Shown here: piece by piece, positions 8,435 through 16,926 of the stretch
How positions within the stretch are numbered: the first letter of the stretch is position 1
Layout of the letters: each line of letters opens with the position of its first letter
Assembly (NCBI GenBank): GCA_016234495.1
Contig: JACRBI010000038.1
Location: 144,242-208,241 of the forward strand
Direction of reading: 5' to 3'
Length of the DNA stretch: 64,000 nucleotides
DNA from: Chloroflexota bacterium
Lineage (GTDB): Bacteria; Chloroflexota; Anaerolineae; Anaerolineales; Villigracilaceae
The notes under the pieces: generated by a model
Databases searched by the model: none
What the model saw: only the letters and a program-made list of their open reading frames with translations
Told to the model about the DNA's origin: nothing
Translations under genes and position numbers: made by a program

Positions 8435-10125
8435 AACGTTTCGTCCCTGGCTGGCGCGGTCTCACCCAACTATTTGCATTCACCATTCTGCCGCTTACGC
8501 TTTTACTACTCGTGATCGCATTCGGCGGCGTCAACATGCATCAGCAGGATATGCGCGCCCTCGTCGGGGAACGCGATGAGCGTGCGGTTCAATCTTCCGC
8601 CGCTGCGCTTGAATCTGAATTACATCACCGCATTGCCACCATTACCAGCATGGCTGTGTTGTCTTCCGAGGATTTAACCTTTGATGAAATCTTTGCCACC
8701 ACAAATGACCTCGCTGAGGACTTCAATGGCGAAATGGCTTTCCTTGATTCCGATGGGGGCTTACTTGCCAATACAGGCAATGAGAGTTTTTGGACATGGG
8801 TTTCCCAAAACGCGCAAAGCCTGTCTCTCGCTTCTCCTTCGGACCGTGAGCCTGTTTTCTCCACCCCAATCCTTGACCCCAACTCAAAGCGACTTTTTGT
8901 CATCGTTTCAGCATATTCCGCCTCTCGCGATGTGATTGTAGCGGGCGCGTTTTCACCTGAAACACTTGCCGCTGAAACCCTCTCAACCACCTACCCCACA
9001 GGTAGTCATGTAACGATCTACCTGCTGGACGAATCGCGCCGACTGCTTTTCGTCAGCGGGGCACTCGCGCAGGACAGATTGGAATCAGACCATCCAGGTG
9101 TGACGGAGGCATTACAAGGGCAAAGCGGAGTTTTGTATGTCAAGAAGGATAAGACCGAACATGTTGTTGCCTATAGTCCAATCGAATCGACAGGCTGGGC
9201 GCTGATCACAGAAGAAGAATGGGAAATGGTGGTTAGTCCATCGTTGCAGTTAACCCAAATGGCTCCGCTTGTGATGGTGCCTGCTTTCATCCTCGCACTA
9301 ATCGCATTATGGTTTGGCGCGAAGCAAATTGTTCAACCTCTGCAGAGACTTGAATCCAAAGCCGCTGCGCTGGCATGGGGTGACTTTAATGCGATCAAGG
9401 AATCAGTCGGCGGAATTTCGGAAGTGCAACATCTGCAATTAGAATTGACCGAAATGTCCCGTAAGGTGCAAGCCGCTCAAAACGGACTGCACGACTACAT
9501 CGGCGCGATCACCTCTGCGCAGGAAGATGAACGCATGCGGCTGGCGCGTGAATTGCATGATGACACAATCCAAGCCGTTATCGCGCTCAAACAACGGGTG
9601 CAACTCGCGCAGAAATCCGTCAAGGACCAGCATGGACGTCAGTCACTAAATGAGCTAGAAACTCTGGCCGAACAAACTATTGAAAATCTTCGCCGACTAA
9701 CGCGAGCTTTGCGTCCCATCTACCTTGAAGATCTGGGGCTTGTTACCGCACTCGAAATGCTGACACGTGAAACCAGCCAAAATAATCATTTGGTTGTGGA
9801 TTTTCAAAAAACAGGAGAGGAGCGCCGCCTCACACGCGAAGTGGAGTTATCACTTTATCGTATCGCACAGGAGGCGCTCAATAATGTAGTCAAACATTCC
9901 AAAGCCACCCATGCAGATTTGAAAATTGTGTTTGACACATCGGAAATCAAAATGGAAGTGAGTGACAACGGCAGCGGATTCATGGTGCCAAAAAGTCCCA
10001 CCGAATTTGCTCCCAATGGGCATTTCGGTTTGATGGGAATGCATGAACGCGCCGACCTGATCGGTGCGCGGCTAGAGATAGAATCCGCTTTGGGAAAGGG
10101 AACCAGGCTGATGGTCCGATTATGA
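8431..10125 (+). CDS. NarL-type sensor histidine kinase
   Basis: A 564-residue membrane kinase. A first helix at about residues 12-32, an extracytoplasmic sensing region of about 230 residues (cache-like), a second helix near 280-300, a HAMP linker, then a HisKA_3 dimerisation domain with phospho-His in ERMRLARELHDDTIQ and a HATPase with LYRIAQEALNNVVKH and DNGSGF. The sensor region has no obvious Cys/His cluster, so its signal cannot be predicted from sequence. Pairs with the upstream NarL-type regulator and is followed by a strong terminator. Confidence 0.93.
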   Translation: MKRFVPGWRGLTQLFAFTILPLTLLLLVIAFGGVNMHQQDMRALVGERDERAVQSSAAALESELHHRIATITSMAVLSSEDLTFDEIFATTNDLAEDFNGEMAFLDSDGGLLANTGNESFWTWVSQNAQSLSLASPSDREPVFSTPILDPNSKRLFVIVSAYSASRDVIVAGAFSPETLAAETLSTTYPTGSHVTIYLLDESRRLLFVSGALAQDRLESDHPGVTEALQGQSGVLYVKKDKTEHVVAYSPIESTGWALITEEEWEMVVSPSLQLTQMAPLVMVPAFILALIALWFGAKQIVQPLQRLESKAAALAWGDFNAIKESVGGISEVQHLQLELTEMSRKVQAAQNGLHDYIGAITSAQEDERMRLARELHDDTIQAVIALKQRVQLAQKSVKDQHGRQSLNELETLAEQTIENLRRLTRALRPIYLEDLGLVTALEMLTRETSQNNHLVVDFQKTGEERRLTREVELSLYRIAQEALNNVVKHSKATHADLKIVFDTSEIKMEVSDNGSGFMVPKSPTEFAPNGHFGLMGMHERADLIGARLEIESALGKGTRLMVRL

Positions 10126-10138
10126 AGCGATAAACGTC

Positions 10139-10207
10139 ATAAGCCGTTTTGCTTATCTACATCCCCGCCATTCTGCGCTCATGCAGGGGCGGGGTTTTGC
10201 TTATGAT
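10139..10207 (+). promoter_or_regulatory. composite metal-regulon promoter, site 5
   Basis: Palindrome ATAAGCCGTTTTGCTTAT at 10139-10156, TGCGCT at 10174 (offset 35), -10 TATGAT at 10202 (offset 63). The kinase terminator lies inside the same stretch. Drives the thiol-redox cassette. Confidence 0.8.
10163..10198 (+). terminator. rho-independent terminator of the two-component operon
   Basis: CCCCGCC ... GGCGGGG stem followed by TTTTG. It overlaps the promoter of the next operon. Confidence 0.8.
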
Positions 10208-10237
10208 GTATCCATCTCAATTTAGGCAGGCAGGCTT

Positions 10238-10999
10238 ATGACATCTGAAACCACAGGCACACTCGTCCCATCCCAAACTGAAAGATTGAAAATCTTTTTG
10301 CACGCGTTTCTATTCGTCCTCGGTTTTTCTTTGGTCTTTATTGTTGGCTGGGGCGGTTCGGTCACAGCACTCGGTCAACTATTTGGCACATATAAACGAG
10401 TCATCGCGCAAATTGGCGGTGTGATAGTGATCATGTTTGGATTGGCGACTCTGGAAGTGATTCGCATTCCCTGGTTTTATGCGGATACGCGCGCCCAATA
10501 CTCGGGTCAACGCGGGACGTATGGCGGGTCTGCCCTCATGGGCATTTTCTTCGCCGCAGGCTGGAGCCCATGCATTGGAGCAACCCTGGGTGCGATCCTG
10601 ACAATGGGTCTCAGCCAGCAAACTGTTGGACAGGCGATGTGGTTATCCTCTGGTTACTCGCTCGGGTTGGGAATTCCGTTTCTCGCAATGGCGCTTGGAC
10701 TGGAACGTGCTTCTGGCTGGCTCAAACGAATGAGACCCTATCAGAAATATTTCAAGATCGCCAGTGGCGTGTTCATCATTGCGATCGGCGTCTTGTTACT
10801 GACGAACACCATGAGCCTGATTGCGATCTGGGCATTCAAAAATGGTTACTTCATCGAGTCTTTCGCCGCTTATGCCGCCGCGCCGACTTATCTAACGGCC
10901 ATACTCGCAGGCTTGTTATCCTTTCTTTCGCCATGTGTGTTACCGCTCGTGCCCGCGTATCTCGGGTATTTGAGTGGACATACCATGCAAAAGGCATAA
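10238..10999 (+). CDS. ccdA: CcdA-like thiol-electron transporter, circularly permuted
   Basis: A 253-residue membrane protein of the CcdA/DsbD-beta family, which carries reducing electrons from cytoplasmic thioredoxin to extracytoplasmic thiols. The two conserved cysteine motifs are present but in the reverse of the usual order: GWSPCIGATLGAIL lies at about residues 108-121 and SFLSPCVLPLVPAYLGYLSG, which is normally the first helix, forms the C-terminus (about residues 228-247). The protein opens with the segment that usually follows the first helix (HAFLFVLGFSLVF). Upstream lies only the promoter, so no first helix has been missed. The following genes are DsbA-like, rhodanese and TlpA, its natural partners. 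Confidence 0.85.
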   Translation: MTSETTGTLVPSQTERLKIFLHAFLFVLGFSLVFIVGWGGSVTALGQLFGTYKRVIAQIGGVIVIMFGLATLEVIRIPWFYADTRAQYSGQRGTYGGSALMGIFFAAGWSPCIGATLGAILTMGLSQQTVGQAMWLSSGYSLGLGIPFLAMALGLERASGWLKRMRPYQKYFKIASGVFIIAIGVLLLTNTMSLIAIWAFKNGYFIESFAAYAAAPTYLTAILAGLLSFLSPCVLPLVPAYLGYLSGHTMQKA

Positions 11000-11020
11000 A
11001 TTATAGGAAAAAGGAAAATT

Positions 11021-11752
11021 ATGGAATCTACATCCGACTCAGAAGATACGATTACCTTCAAACGCACCCACTTTTATTCGGTATTGGTGGTGCTGGCTTT
11101 TGCAGTTGGGATACTTACTGGATATGTCGTTTGGGGACGTACATCCGTTCAAGAGCAAACAGCGGCACAAGCGCCTATTGCTGAAGTACCTGCGGCAACC
11201 CAGCCGCCCCAATTCACTCGCTATGATATTCCTGCGGATGGTTTCCCAGGCATTGGACCAGAGGATGCGCCCATAGTGATCGTTGAATTTAGCGATTTCC
11301 AATGCCCATTCTGCAAACGCTTCCAGGACGAGACCGCAAAGCAATTGCTGGCGGCCTACCCTGGCAAGATCCGTTTTGTCTATCGCCACCTGCCATTGAC
11401 CTCCATTCACCCCGAAGCGTTCCCCTCGGCAGAAGCCTCCATGTGTGCCAATGAGCAAAATGCCTTCTGGGAATACCACGACAAGATATTCGAGAACCAA
11501 GACAAACTGGGTCGCGAACTTTATATGCAAATTGCAAGTGACCTCAACTTGGGTGTGACGGCATTTGAAAATTGTTTGAACACGGGAAAATACAAGGATT
11601 TAGTTCAACAAGATTCGGATTTTGCCATTAATCTGGGAGTGCAATCCACGCCTACTTTTTTCATCAACGGACTGGCATTGGTCGGCGCACAACCACTTGA
11701 AGCGTTCAAGCAGGTAATTGACAAGGAACTGGCGGGGGAAATCCCGAAGTAG
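11021..11752 (+). CDS. membrane-anchored DsbA-like thioredoxin-fold protein
   Basis: A 243-residue protein with one N-terminal membrane helix (about residues 20-43), a Pro/Ala linker and a DsbA/DsbG-type thioredoxin domain (Thioredoxin_4). The redox site is CPFC in EFSDFQCPFCKRFQ, and the cis-proline loop is STPTFFING. It would catalyse disulfide formation or isomerisation outside the membrane. It lies 21 bases after the CcdA-like gene, whose electrons it may receive, and upstream of a rhodanese lipoprotein. Confidence 0.9.
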   Translation: MESTSDSEDTITFKRTHFYSVLVVLAFAVGILTGYVVWGRTSVQEQTAAQAPIAEVPAATQPPQFTRYDIPADGFPGIGPEDAPIVIVEFSDFQCPFCKRFQDETAKQLLAAYPGKIRFVYRHLPLTSIHPEAFPSAEASMCANEQNAFWEYHDKIFENQDKLGRELYMQIASDLNLGVTAFENCLNTGKYKDLVQQDSDFAINLGVQSTPTFFINGLALVGAQPLEAFKQVIDKELAGEIPK

Positions 11753-11773
11753 TTTACAAAGAAGGAGTTTTCA

Positions 11774-12196
11774 ATGAAGCAAATATTATTGCTATCGGTA
11801 TTCGTTGTGGTTGTACTGGCAGCCTGTCAGAGCAAGCCTGCGGAAATCGCTGGAGAAAAGATTGCTGTAGAAGGCGGTACTTATATTAGCGTGAATGCGG
11901 ATGAATTAAACACGATGATGAAGAACAAGGACTTCGTGTTTATCAACGTTCACACACCTTTTGCAGGGAATATCACTGGCACAGATTTGTCCATTGCCTA
12001 TGATCAAATCATCGACCCCGCCAATCTCGAGCAACTGCCTGCCGATAAAAGCGCAAAGATTGTTTTGTATTGCCGTAGCGGACGAATGAGCGCCATTGCC
12101 GCAGAGGCATTGGTTAAGAAAGGGTATACGAATATTTGGGATCTTGCAGGCGGTATGGTGGATTGGGAACAGGCTGGCTTCAACTTGGAAAAATAA
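11774..12196 (+). CDS. rhodanese-domain lipoprotein, copy 1
   Basis: A 140-residue lipoprotein (lipobox LAACQ) with a single rhodanese domain. The active-site loop is YCRSGRMS, with the persulfide-forming Cys; the end GYTNIWDLAGGMVDWE is typical of the family. An extracytoplasmic persulfide carrier or thiol-transfer role in the redox cassette is inferred. The related lipoprotein at 61139 has a similar N-terminal half (FVFINVHTPFAG versus FTMINVHTPWEG). A GAAGGAG ribosome-binding site precedes the start. Confidence 0.88.
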   Translation: MKQILLLSVFVVVVLAACQSKPAEIAGEKIAVEGGTYISVNADELNTMMKNKDFVFINVHTPFAGNITGTDLSIAYDQIIDPANLEQLPADKSAKIVLYCRSGRMSAIAAEALVKKGYTNIWDLAGGMVDWEQAGFNLEK

Positions 12197-12210
12197 ATCT
12201 TGAAGAGGAA

Positions 12211-12783
12211 ATGATGACACAAGTCGTAGAAAATCCACGTCGCGGCGTTTCGTTATGGGTCCAGATCCTTGTTTGGACTCTTCTTACTGGCTTGCTGATT
12301 CTTGTCGGAACTGGCTTGGCGCGTGCGCGGCAGGGAACCATTCAGCCTGGAGATGAGGTTCCTGATTTCAGTCTTATGTTGTACAGCGGCTATGAATACA
12401 ACGATCAATCAGAGGTGAAAATTTCAAATTTACGCGGTAAGGTAGTATTCATTAACTTTTGGGCTTCTTGGTGCAAGCCTTGTGAGCAGGAGGCCGCCGC
12501 TTTGGAGCAGGCCTGGGAATATTATCAGCCCAGCGGCAAGGTGGTTTTCCTGGGGATAGATTATGTGGATACTGAAATTCCAGCACGCGCCTTCCTCAAA
12601 AAATTCAACAACACCTATCCCAACGGGCCGGACATACGCACAGAAATCTCCCAGATGTTCCGAATCAAGGGTGTGCCCGAAACATATATCATTGACACCA
12701 ACGGCATCCTCAATTATGTCAAAATTGGACCCTTTCTAAATGTGGATGAGATCAAAACAATAATTGACCCTTTACTCCAATAA
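12211..12783 (+). CDS. TlpA/ResA-type thioredoxin, membrane-anchored, copy 1
   Basis: About 190 residues: one N-terminal membrane helix, then an AhpC/TSA-like thioredoxin domain with redox motif WASWCKPCEQE and the cis-Pro loop GVPETYIID. Such proteins reduce disulfides outside the membrane, for example in cytochrome c or CuA assembly, receiving electrons from CcdA. The track start at 12136 overlaps the rhodanese gene; the ATG at 12211 is preferred because GAAGAGGAA lies upstream. A composite regulon promoter begins at its stop codon. Confidence 0.9.
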   Translation: MMTQVVENPRRGVSLWVQILVWTLLTGLLILVGTGLARARQGTIQPGDEVPDFSLMLYSGYEYNDQSEVKISNLRGKVVFINFWASWCKPCEQEAAALEQAWEYYQPSGKVVFLGIDYVDTEIPARAFLKKFNNTYPNGPDIRTEISQMFRIKGVPETYIIDTNGILNYVKIGPFLNVDEIKTIIDPLLQ

Positions 12784-12848
12784 GCAATAACGCCTATATG
12801 ACAACAAGTAATATAGCTCTCAGTAGCGCAATCTATTAATGTGATAAT
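12780..12848 (+). promoter_or_regulatory. composite metal-regulon promoter, site 6
   Basis: Palindrome ATAAGCAATAACGCCTAT at 12780-12797, overlapping the TlpA stop; AGCTCT at 12815 (offset 35); -10 GATAAT at 12843 (offset 63). Drives the 59-residue YHS gene. Confidence 0.78.
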
Positions 12849-12873
12849 TATACCTAACGAAAGGAGATAACCT

Positions 12874-13053
12874 ATGACAACTACCGTACACGATCCCGTC
12901 TGTCACATGGACATTGATCCCGCCACCGCCGCTGGCACGTCCGAATACAATGGACAGACCTATTACTTCTGCTCGCTTGGCTGTAAGAAGTCTTTTGATA
13001 AAGAGCCTGAAAAATATTTAGGTAAAACTGACGAACACGCACACCAGCACTAA
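12874..13053 (+). CDS. small YHS-domain protein (not in ORF track)
   Basis: A 59-residue protein too short for the supplied track. It is a single YHS domain: HDPVCHMDIDP at the start, TYYFCSLGCKKSF at the end, and a His-rich tail (DEHAHQH). AAAGGAGATAACCT precedes the ATG, and a strong terminator follows within 20 bases, so it is a monocistronic unit behind composite promoter site 6. Likely a small cytoplasmic copper or zinc binding protein. Confidence 0.88.
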   Translation: MTTTVHDPVCHMDIDPATAAGTSEYNGQTYYFCSLGCKKSFDKEPEKYLGKTDEHAHQH

Positions 13054-13072
13054 ATCGCTTCTCTTCACCTCG

Positions 13073-13104
13073 AATGACCTGTCTTATAGACAGGTCATTC
13101 TTCT
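13073..13104 (+). terminator. rho-independent terminator
   Basis: Perfect 11-bp stem AATGACCTGTC / GACAGGTCATT with a TTATA loop, followed by CTTCTT. Confidence 0.85.
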
Positions 13105-13214
13105 TGTGTGGTCATTTATGTGCCCAATATGAAATCTTCATGAACACTTTGTTCTGCCTTTACACATTCTTTACTAACGCCTGCTATTCTTGGATCATCA
13201 AAAAGGAGTAAATT

Positions 13215-13388
13215 ATGTTTCTCATGTGGATCGTTCCCCTGTTACTGATTGGATTTGCAGTCTATGCCATCTCAGGCAATAAACTTGTCACTGTATTGAA
13301 ACCTGTTGCCGACCGTACCTGCCCGCAATGCAATCAAGCGGCGCAAAATAACTGGAAGAACTGCCCGCACTGCGGACAGGCTTTATAA
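13215..13388 (+). CDS. 57-residue membrane zinc-ribbon protein (not in ORF track)
   Basis: One membrane helix (about residues 3-20) followed by a compact zinc ribbon with two CxxC pairs (TCPQCNQ and NCPHCGQ). AAAAGGAGTAAATT lies before the ATG. The next gene, 12 bases downstream, has a similar C-terminal ribbon, suggesting duplication. A cytoplasmic metal-binding tail tethered to the membrane is the simplest reading; no function is established. Confidence 0.8.
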   Translation: MFLMWIVPLLLIGFAVYAISGNKLVTVLKPVADRTCPQCNQAAQNNWKNCPHCGQAL

Positions 13389-13400
13389 AAGGAAAAGGCA

Positions 13401-13748
13401 ATGAAAAAAATCAATTGGCTTGTTGTAAGTGTCATTAGTGTCATTGTTCTGCTCTTCCTCTTTGGAGGAGGCATGATGAGTGGCTGGGGCAATCGCGGCT
13501 GGGGTATGATGGGCGGACCTGGCATGATGGGTGGTTGGGGTTACTCTCCCTTCGGGTGGATTGGCATGGCTTTCATGTGGTTGATCCCCATTGGCATTCT
13601 TGCGCTCATTGCATTCGGGGTTGCTGCATTGGTAAAAAATGCGGGAAATCCCACACCAACAGTTTCTCAAACTCCCTGCCCCAACTGTGGGAAAACCACG
13701 CAAGCCGACTGGCAGAATTGTCCGTACTGCGGCTCTGCTTTGAAGTAA
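13401..13748 (+). CDS. Met/Gly/Trp-rich membrane protein with zinc ribbon
   Basis: A 115-residue protein: helix at residues 5-24, a Met/Gly/Trp-rich loop (GWGMMGGPGMMGGWG), a second helix (about 53-77), and a zinc ribbon with PCPNCGK and NCPYCGS. The Met-rich extracytoplasmic loop resembles copper- or silver-binding segments. Residues 43-75 are clearly homologous to the protein at 52568, which lacks the ribbon. It follows the 57-residue ribbon protein in what looks like a two-gene operon. Confidence 0.8.
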   Translation: MKKINWLVVSVISVIVLLFLFGGGMMSGWGNRGWGMMGGPGMMGGWGYSPFGWIGMAFMWLIPIGILALIAFGVAALVKNAGNPTPTVSQTPCPNCGKTTQADWQNCPYCGSALK

Positions 13749-13768
13749 AAATCCAATCACACCTTAGC

Positions 13769-13799
13769 AAATAGCCTGTCCAAAAGATAGGCTATTTTG
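13769..13799 (+). terminator. stem-loop terminator overlapping the next operator
   Basis: AAATAGCCT / AGGCTATTT stem. The 3' arm is also the left part of the palindrome at 13787-13804, so termination and regulation share bases. Confidence 0.65.
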
Positions 13800-13855
13800 C
13801 TTATATCGAAATAGGCTGAAAATCGCTCGCACGCCTCGTCAAATGGACATACACT
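13787..13855 (+). promoter_or_regulatory. composite metal-regulon promoter, site 7
   Basis: Palindrome ATAGGCTATTTTGCTTAT at 13787-13804, a weaker middle element (TCGCTC near offset 36) and -10 TACACT at 13850 (offset 63). Drives the Cu-ATPase operon. Confidence 0.75.
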
Positions 13856-13884
13856 AATGGTATCTCTTTACAAGGTAGGTAACT

Positions 13885-16521
13885 ATGACTCAACGCGACC
13901 CAGTTTGTGGAATGGAAATCGATCTCCAGAGCGCTCTTGCCAAACGCGAGCACATGGGGCAGACATTTTATTTTTGCTCGCAATCCTGTGTGGATCAATT
14001 CGACAAAGACCCACACCGTTATGTGATGACGTCTGCGACAACAGGTTTCAACCCTGAGCAGACTCTTTCCCGCATCGAACTGCCCGTTGCAGACCTGCCT
14101 ATGGTCAGACCTGCGACAAAGCTTGAAGCAGGTTTGCTATCCCTGAACGGAGTGGATCGGGTGACCGTGAATGCAGGGGCAGGTTTGGTGCAGCTCGATT
14201 ATGATCCGCAAAAAATCAATCTCGTCGGGCTGGCTGGCGCCATCCGATCCGCTGGCTATACCGTTGATGGTGCACAGACACGCATTGGCATTGAGAATCT
14301 CCGTTGCGCCTCATGCGTCAACTTTATTGAAGACGAATTGAAATCCACGCCAGGCGTTTTGAACGCAACTGTCAACATTGCCACGCAGGAAGCGTCGGTG
14401 GATTATCTTCCACAAAACACAACGCTTGCAGATTTGAACAAAGCCATTGAGACCTGGGGCTACAAACCGCGCCCCGCGTTGAGCGATGCACCCATAGACA
14501 AACAGGAAGAGGCTCATGCTCGCGAATACAGCCGCTTGATGAAAATGTTCTGGTTTGCGGCGATTATTTCAGTGCCTGTATTGTTGTTTGCGTACCCGCA
14601 ATACGTGCCATTGATCCGTGATCTATCAATGGAGACAATCCGATGGTCATGGGTGCTTTCTGCGATTGTGACTCTTCCCGTACTGTTCTATTCAGGCTAT
14701 GACTTTTTCACGGGCGCATGGGCGGCGTTCAAACATCGCTCGGCAAACATGAACACGCTGATTGCATTAGGGACAGGCGCGGCATGGTTGTATTCAACAT
14801 TTGCAGTTGCATTCCCTGCCGTTTTTCCCGAAGGCACATCGGAACCCTTTTATGATGTCGTTGCTGTGGTGATTGCATTGGTTGTGCTGGGACAAGCGCT
14901 TGAACTGCGCGCCAAGGGACAATCCAGTTCGGCAATTAAAAAGTTGTTGGGTTTGCAAGCCAAGACCGCACGCGTGATTCGCGATAGCAAAGAAATGGAC
15001 ATTCCCGTTGAAGAAGTGTTGGTCGGTGATGTGATCCAGGTGCGCCCTGGCGAGAAAATACCCGTGGACGGAATCATCGTCGAAGGCAGTTCCGCAGTGG
15101 ACGAGTCCATGCTGACAGGCGAGTCATTGCCCGCATCCAAAAAGATGGGCGATGAAGTTATCGGCGCGACGATCAATAAGACGGGCGCGTTCAAATTCCG
15201 TACAACGAAAGTTGGTAAAGATACCGCGCTGGCGCAAATCGTCAAGATGGTGCAGGACGCACAGAACTCAAAAGCGCCAATTGCACGTCTTGCCGATACC
15301 GTATCTGGTTACTTCGTTCCCATCGTGATGATCCTGGCTGTGTGGACTTTCGTCATATGGTTCGTGATTGGACCGCAACCTCAACTCGTTTATGCGCTGG
15401 TCACAAGCGTGACCGTGCTGATCATCGCATGCCCATGTGCGCTGGGACTTGCCACGCCAATGAGTTTGATGGTTGGCATCGGCAAAGGCGCGGAAAATGG
15501 AATTCTCATCCGCTCTGGTGAAGCGCTTCAAACGGCACGTGCGATTCAAACCGTGGTGTTGGATAAGACAGGCACAATCACAAAAGGCAAGCCTGAATTA
15601 ACAGACGTCCTAATCAGCGACCAGCCAATCGTGAAAGATGATGAACTATTGAGATTAGCTTCGTCCGTTGAAAAAGTCAGCGAACATCCGTTGGCACAGG
15701 CAATTGTTGAAGGTGCGCAGGCGCGCAAATTGGAACTGGCGGAAGTACAAGACTTTGATGCCATTCCTGGTCACGGTGTTTCAGCCAAAGTCGAAGGACG
15801 TAGCATATTGATTGGCAACCTCAAGTTGATGAACCGCGAAAATATTGCTCTCGGCTCGCTGGAAGAAAAATCAAAATCCCTTGCAGATGATGGCAAGACA
15901 CCGATGTTTATCGCGCTGGATGGCAAAGCCGCAGGCATCATTGCAGTGGCAGATACAGTCAAGGAAGATTCTGCCGAAGCGATCAAAGCTTTGCAAAGTA
16001 TGGGCATCGAAGTGGTCATGATCACGGGTGATAACCGCCGCACTGCCGAAGCGATTGCGCGCAGGGTTGGCGTAACACGTGTGCTGGCGGAAGTGTTGCC
16101 AGAAGATAAAGCAAATAATATTCAATTGTTACAGGCAGAAGGCAAGAAGGTCGCGATGGTTGGCGATGGCATCAATGACGCGCCCGCACTTGCGCAAGCG
16201 GATGTCGGTCTCGCCATTGGCACAGGCACGGACGTTGCAATTGAAGCCTCCGATATCACGCTTATCAAAGGTAGCCTCAAAGGTGTAGTCACTGCCATCG
16301 AAGTCAGCCGCGCCACGATGACCAACATTTACCAAAACCTGGTCGGTGCATTTTTCTATAACGTATTGGGTGTGCCAGTCGCAATGGGATTGCTTTTCCC
16401 CTTCTTCGGCCTGTTACTCAGTCCGCTAATCGCGGGCGCAGCGATGGCGTTTTCATCTGTGACAGTGGTTGGAAATGCCAATCGTCTGCGAGGCTTTAAG
16501 CCAAAATTCAGTGTGAAATAG
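13885..16521 (+). CDS. copA: Cu(I)-exporting P1B-type ATPase with N-terminal YHS domain
   Basis: An 878-residue metal pump. Order: YHS domain (residues 4-45, DPVCGMEID...FYFCSQSC), a degenerate HMA-like domain lacking CxxC (about 60-128), an HMA domain with CASC (about 132-195), then eight helices with the Cu(I)-specific CPC motif ([13 protein letters not shown]), phosphorylation site DKTGT, EHPLAQA nucleotide-binding motif, TGDN and [14 protein letters not shown]. It exports Cu(I) from the cytoplasm. The fused YHS domain is an extra metal-binding module. The start follows AAGGTAGGT. A cupredoxin gene follows by 9 bases, so exported copper may be handed on. Confidence 0.95.
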   Translation: MTQRDPVCGMEIDLQSALAKREHMGQTFYFCSQSCVDQFDKDPHRYVMTSATTGFNPEQTLSRIELPVADLPMVRPATKLEAGLLSLNGVDRVTVNAGAGLVQLDYDPQKINLVGLAGAIRSAGYTVDGAQTRIGIENLRCASCVNFIEDELKSTPGVLNATVNIATQEASVDYLPQNTTLADLNKAIETWGYKPRPALSDAPIDKQEEAHAREYSRLMKMFWFAAIISVPVLLFAYPQYVPLIRDLSMETIRWSWVLSAIVTLPVLFYSGYDFFTGAWAAFKHRSANMNTLIALGTGAAWLYSTFAVAFPAVFPEGTSEPFYDVVAVVIALVVLGQALELRAKGQSSSAIKKLLGLQAKTARVIRDSKEMDIPVEEVLVGDVIQVRPGEKIPVDGIIVEGSSAVDESMLTGESLPASKKMGDEVIGATINKTGAFKFRTTKVGKDTALAQIVKMVQDAQNSKAPIARLADTVSGYFVPIVMILAVWTFVIWFVIGPQPQLVYALVTSVTVLIIACPCALGLATPMSLMVGIGKGAENGILIRSGEALQTARAIQTVVLDKTGTITKGKPELTDVLISDQPIVKDDELLRLASSVEKVSEHPLAQAIVEGAQARKLELAEVQDFDAIPGHGVSAKVEGRSILIGNLKLMNRENIALGSLEEKSKSLADDGKTPMFIALDGKAAGIIAVADTVKEDSAEAIKALQSMGIEVVMITGDNRRTAEAIARRVGVTRVLAEVLPEDKANNIQLLQAEGKKVAMVGDGINDAPALAQADVGLAIGTGTDVAIEASDITLIKGSLKGVVTAIEVSRATMTNIYQNLVGAFFYNVLGVPVAMGLLFPFFGLLLSPLIAGAAMAFSSVTVVGNANRLRGFKPKFSVK

Positions 16522-16530
16522 GAGTAAAAA

Positions 16531-16908
16531 ATGAATACACCACAAATCTTTGTGATTCTTTCTGGCATTGTGTTGACAATTCTCATCGCCTGGTATTTCT
16601 GGTTTGCACCCAAAGCACAGACGCGCGTTGCCATGTCCGCGTCTGGCGCGCAGGAAGTAGCGATCACCGTGAAGGGCGGTTATACACCCGATGTCATTGT
16701 CGTGCAAAAAGGGCGACCCGTGCGATTGACATTCACGCGCCAGGAAAGTTCGGCGTGTTCGGAGACGGTACTCTTCCCCGATTTCAATCAGAGCGCCAAG
16801 TTACCAGAAGGAGAACAAGTCAATGTGGAGTTTACGCCTGACAAGCCTGGTGAATATGGCTTTCAATGCCAGATGGGCATGCTGCGCGGCAAGTTAATTG
16901 TTGAGTAA
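16531..16908 (+). CDS. membrane-anchored cupredoxin
   Basis: A 125-residue protein with an N-terminal helix (ILSGIVLTILIAWYFWF) and a cupredoxin domain. SACSETVLFPDF and YGFQCQMGMLRGKLIVE supply Cys and Met residues resembling a copper site, though the classical C-x-H-x-M arrangement is altered. It follows the Cu-ATPase directly and probably receives copper outside the membrane. A truncated duplicate lies at 21776. Confidence 0.85.
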   Translation: MNTPQIFVILSGIVLTILIAWYFWFAPKAQTRVAMSASGAQEVAITVKGGYTPDVIVVQKGRPVRLTFTRQESSACSETVLFPDFNQSAKLPEGEQVNVEFTPDKPGEYGFQCQMGMLRGKLIVE

Positions 16909-16926
16909 GAAAGGAGATTTTACAAT

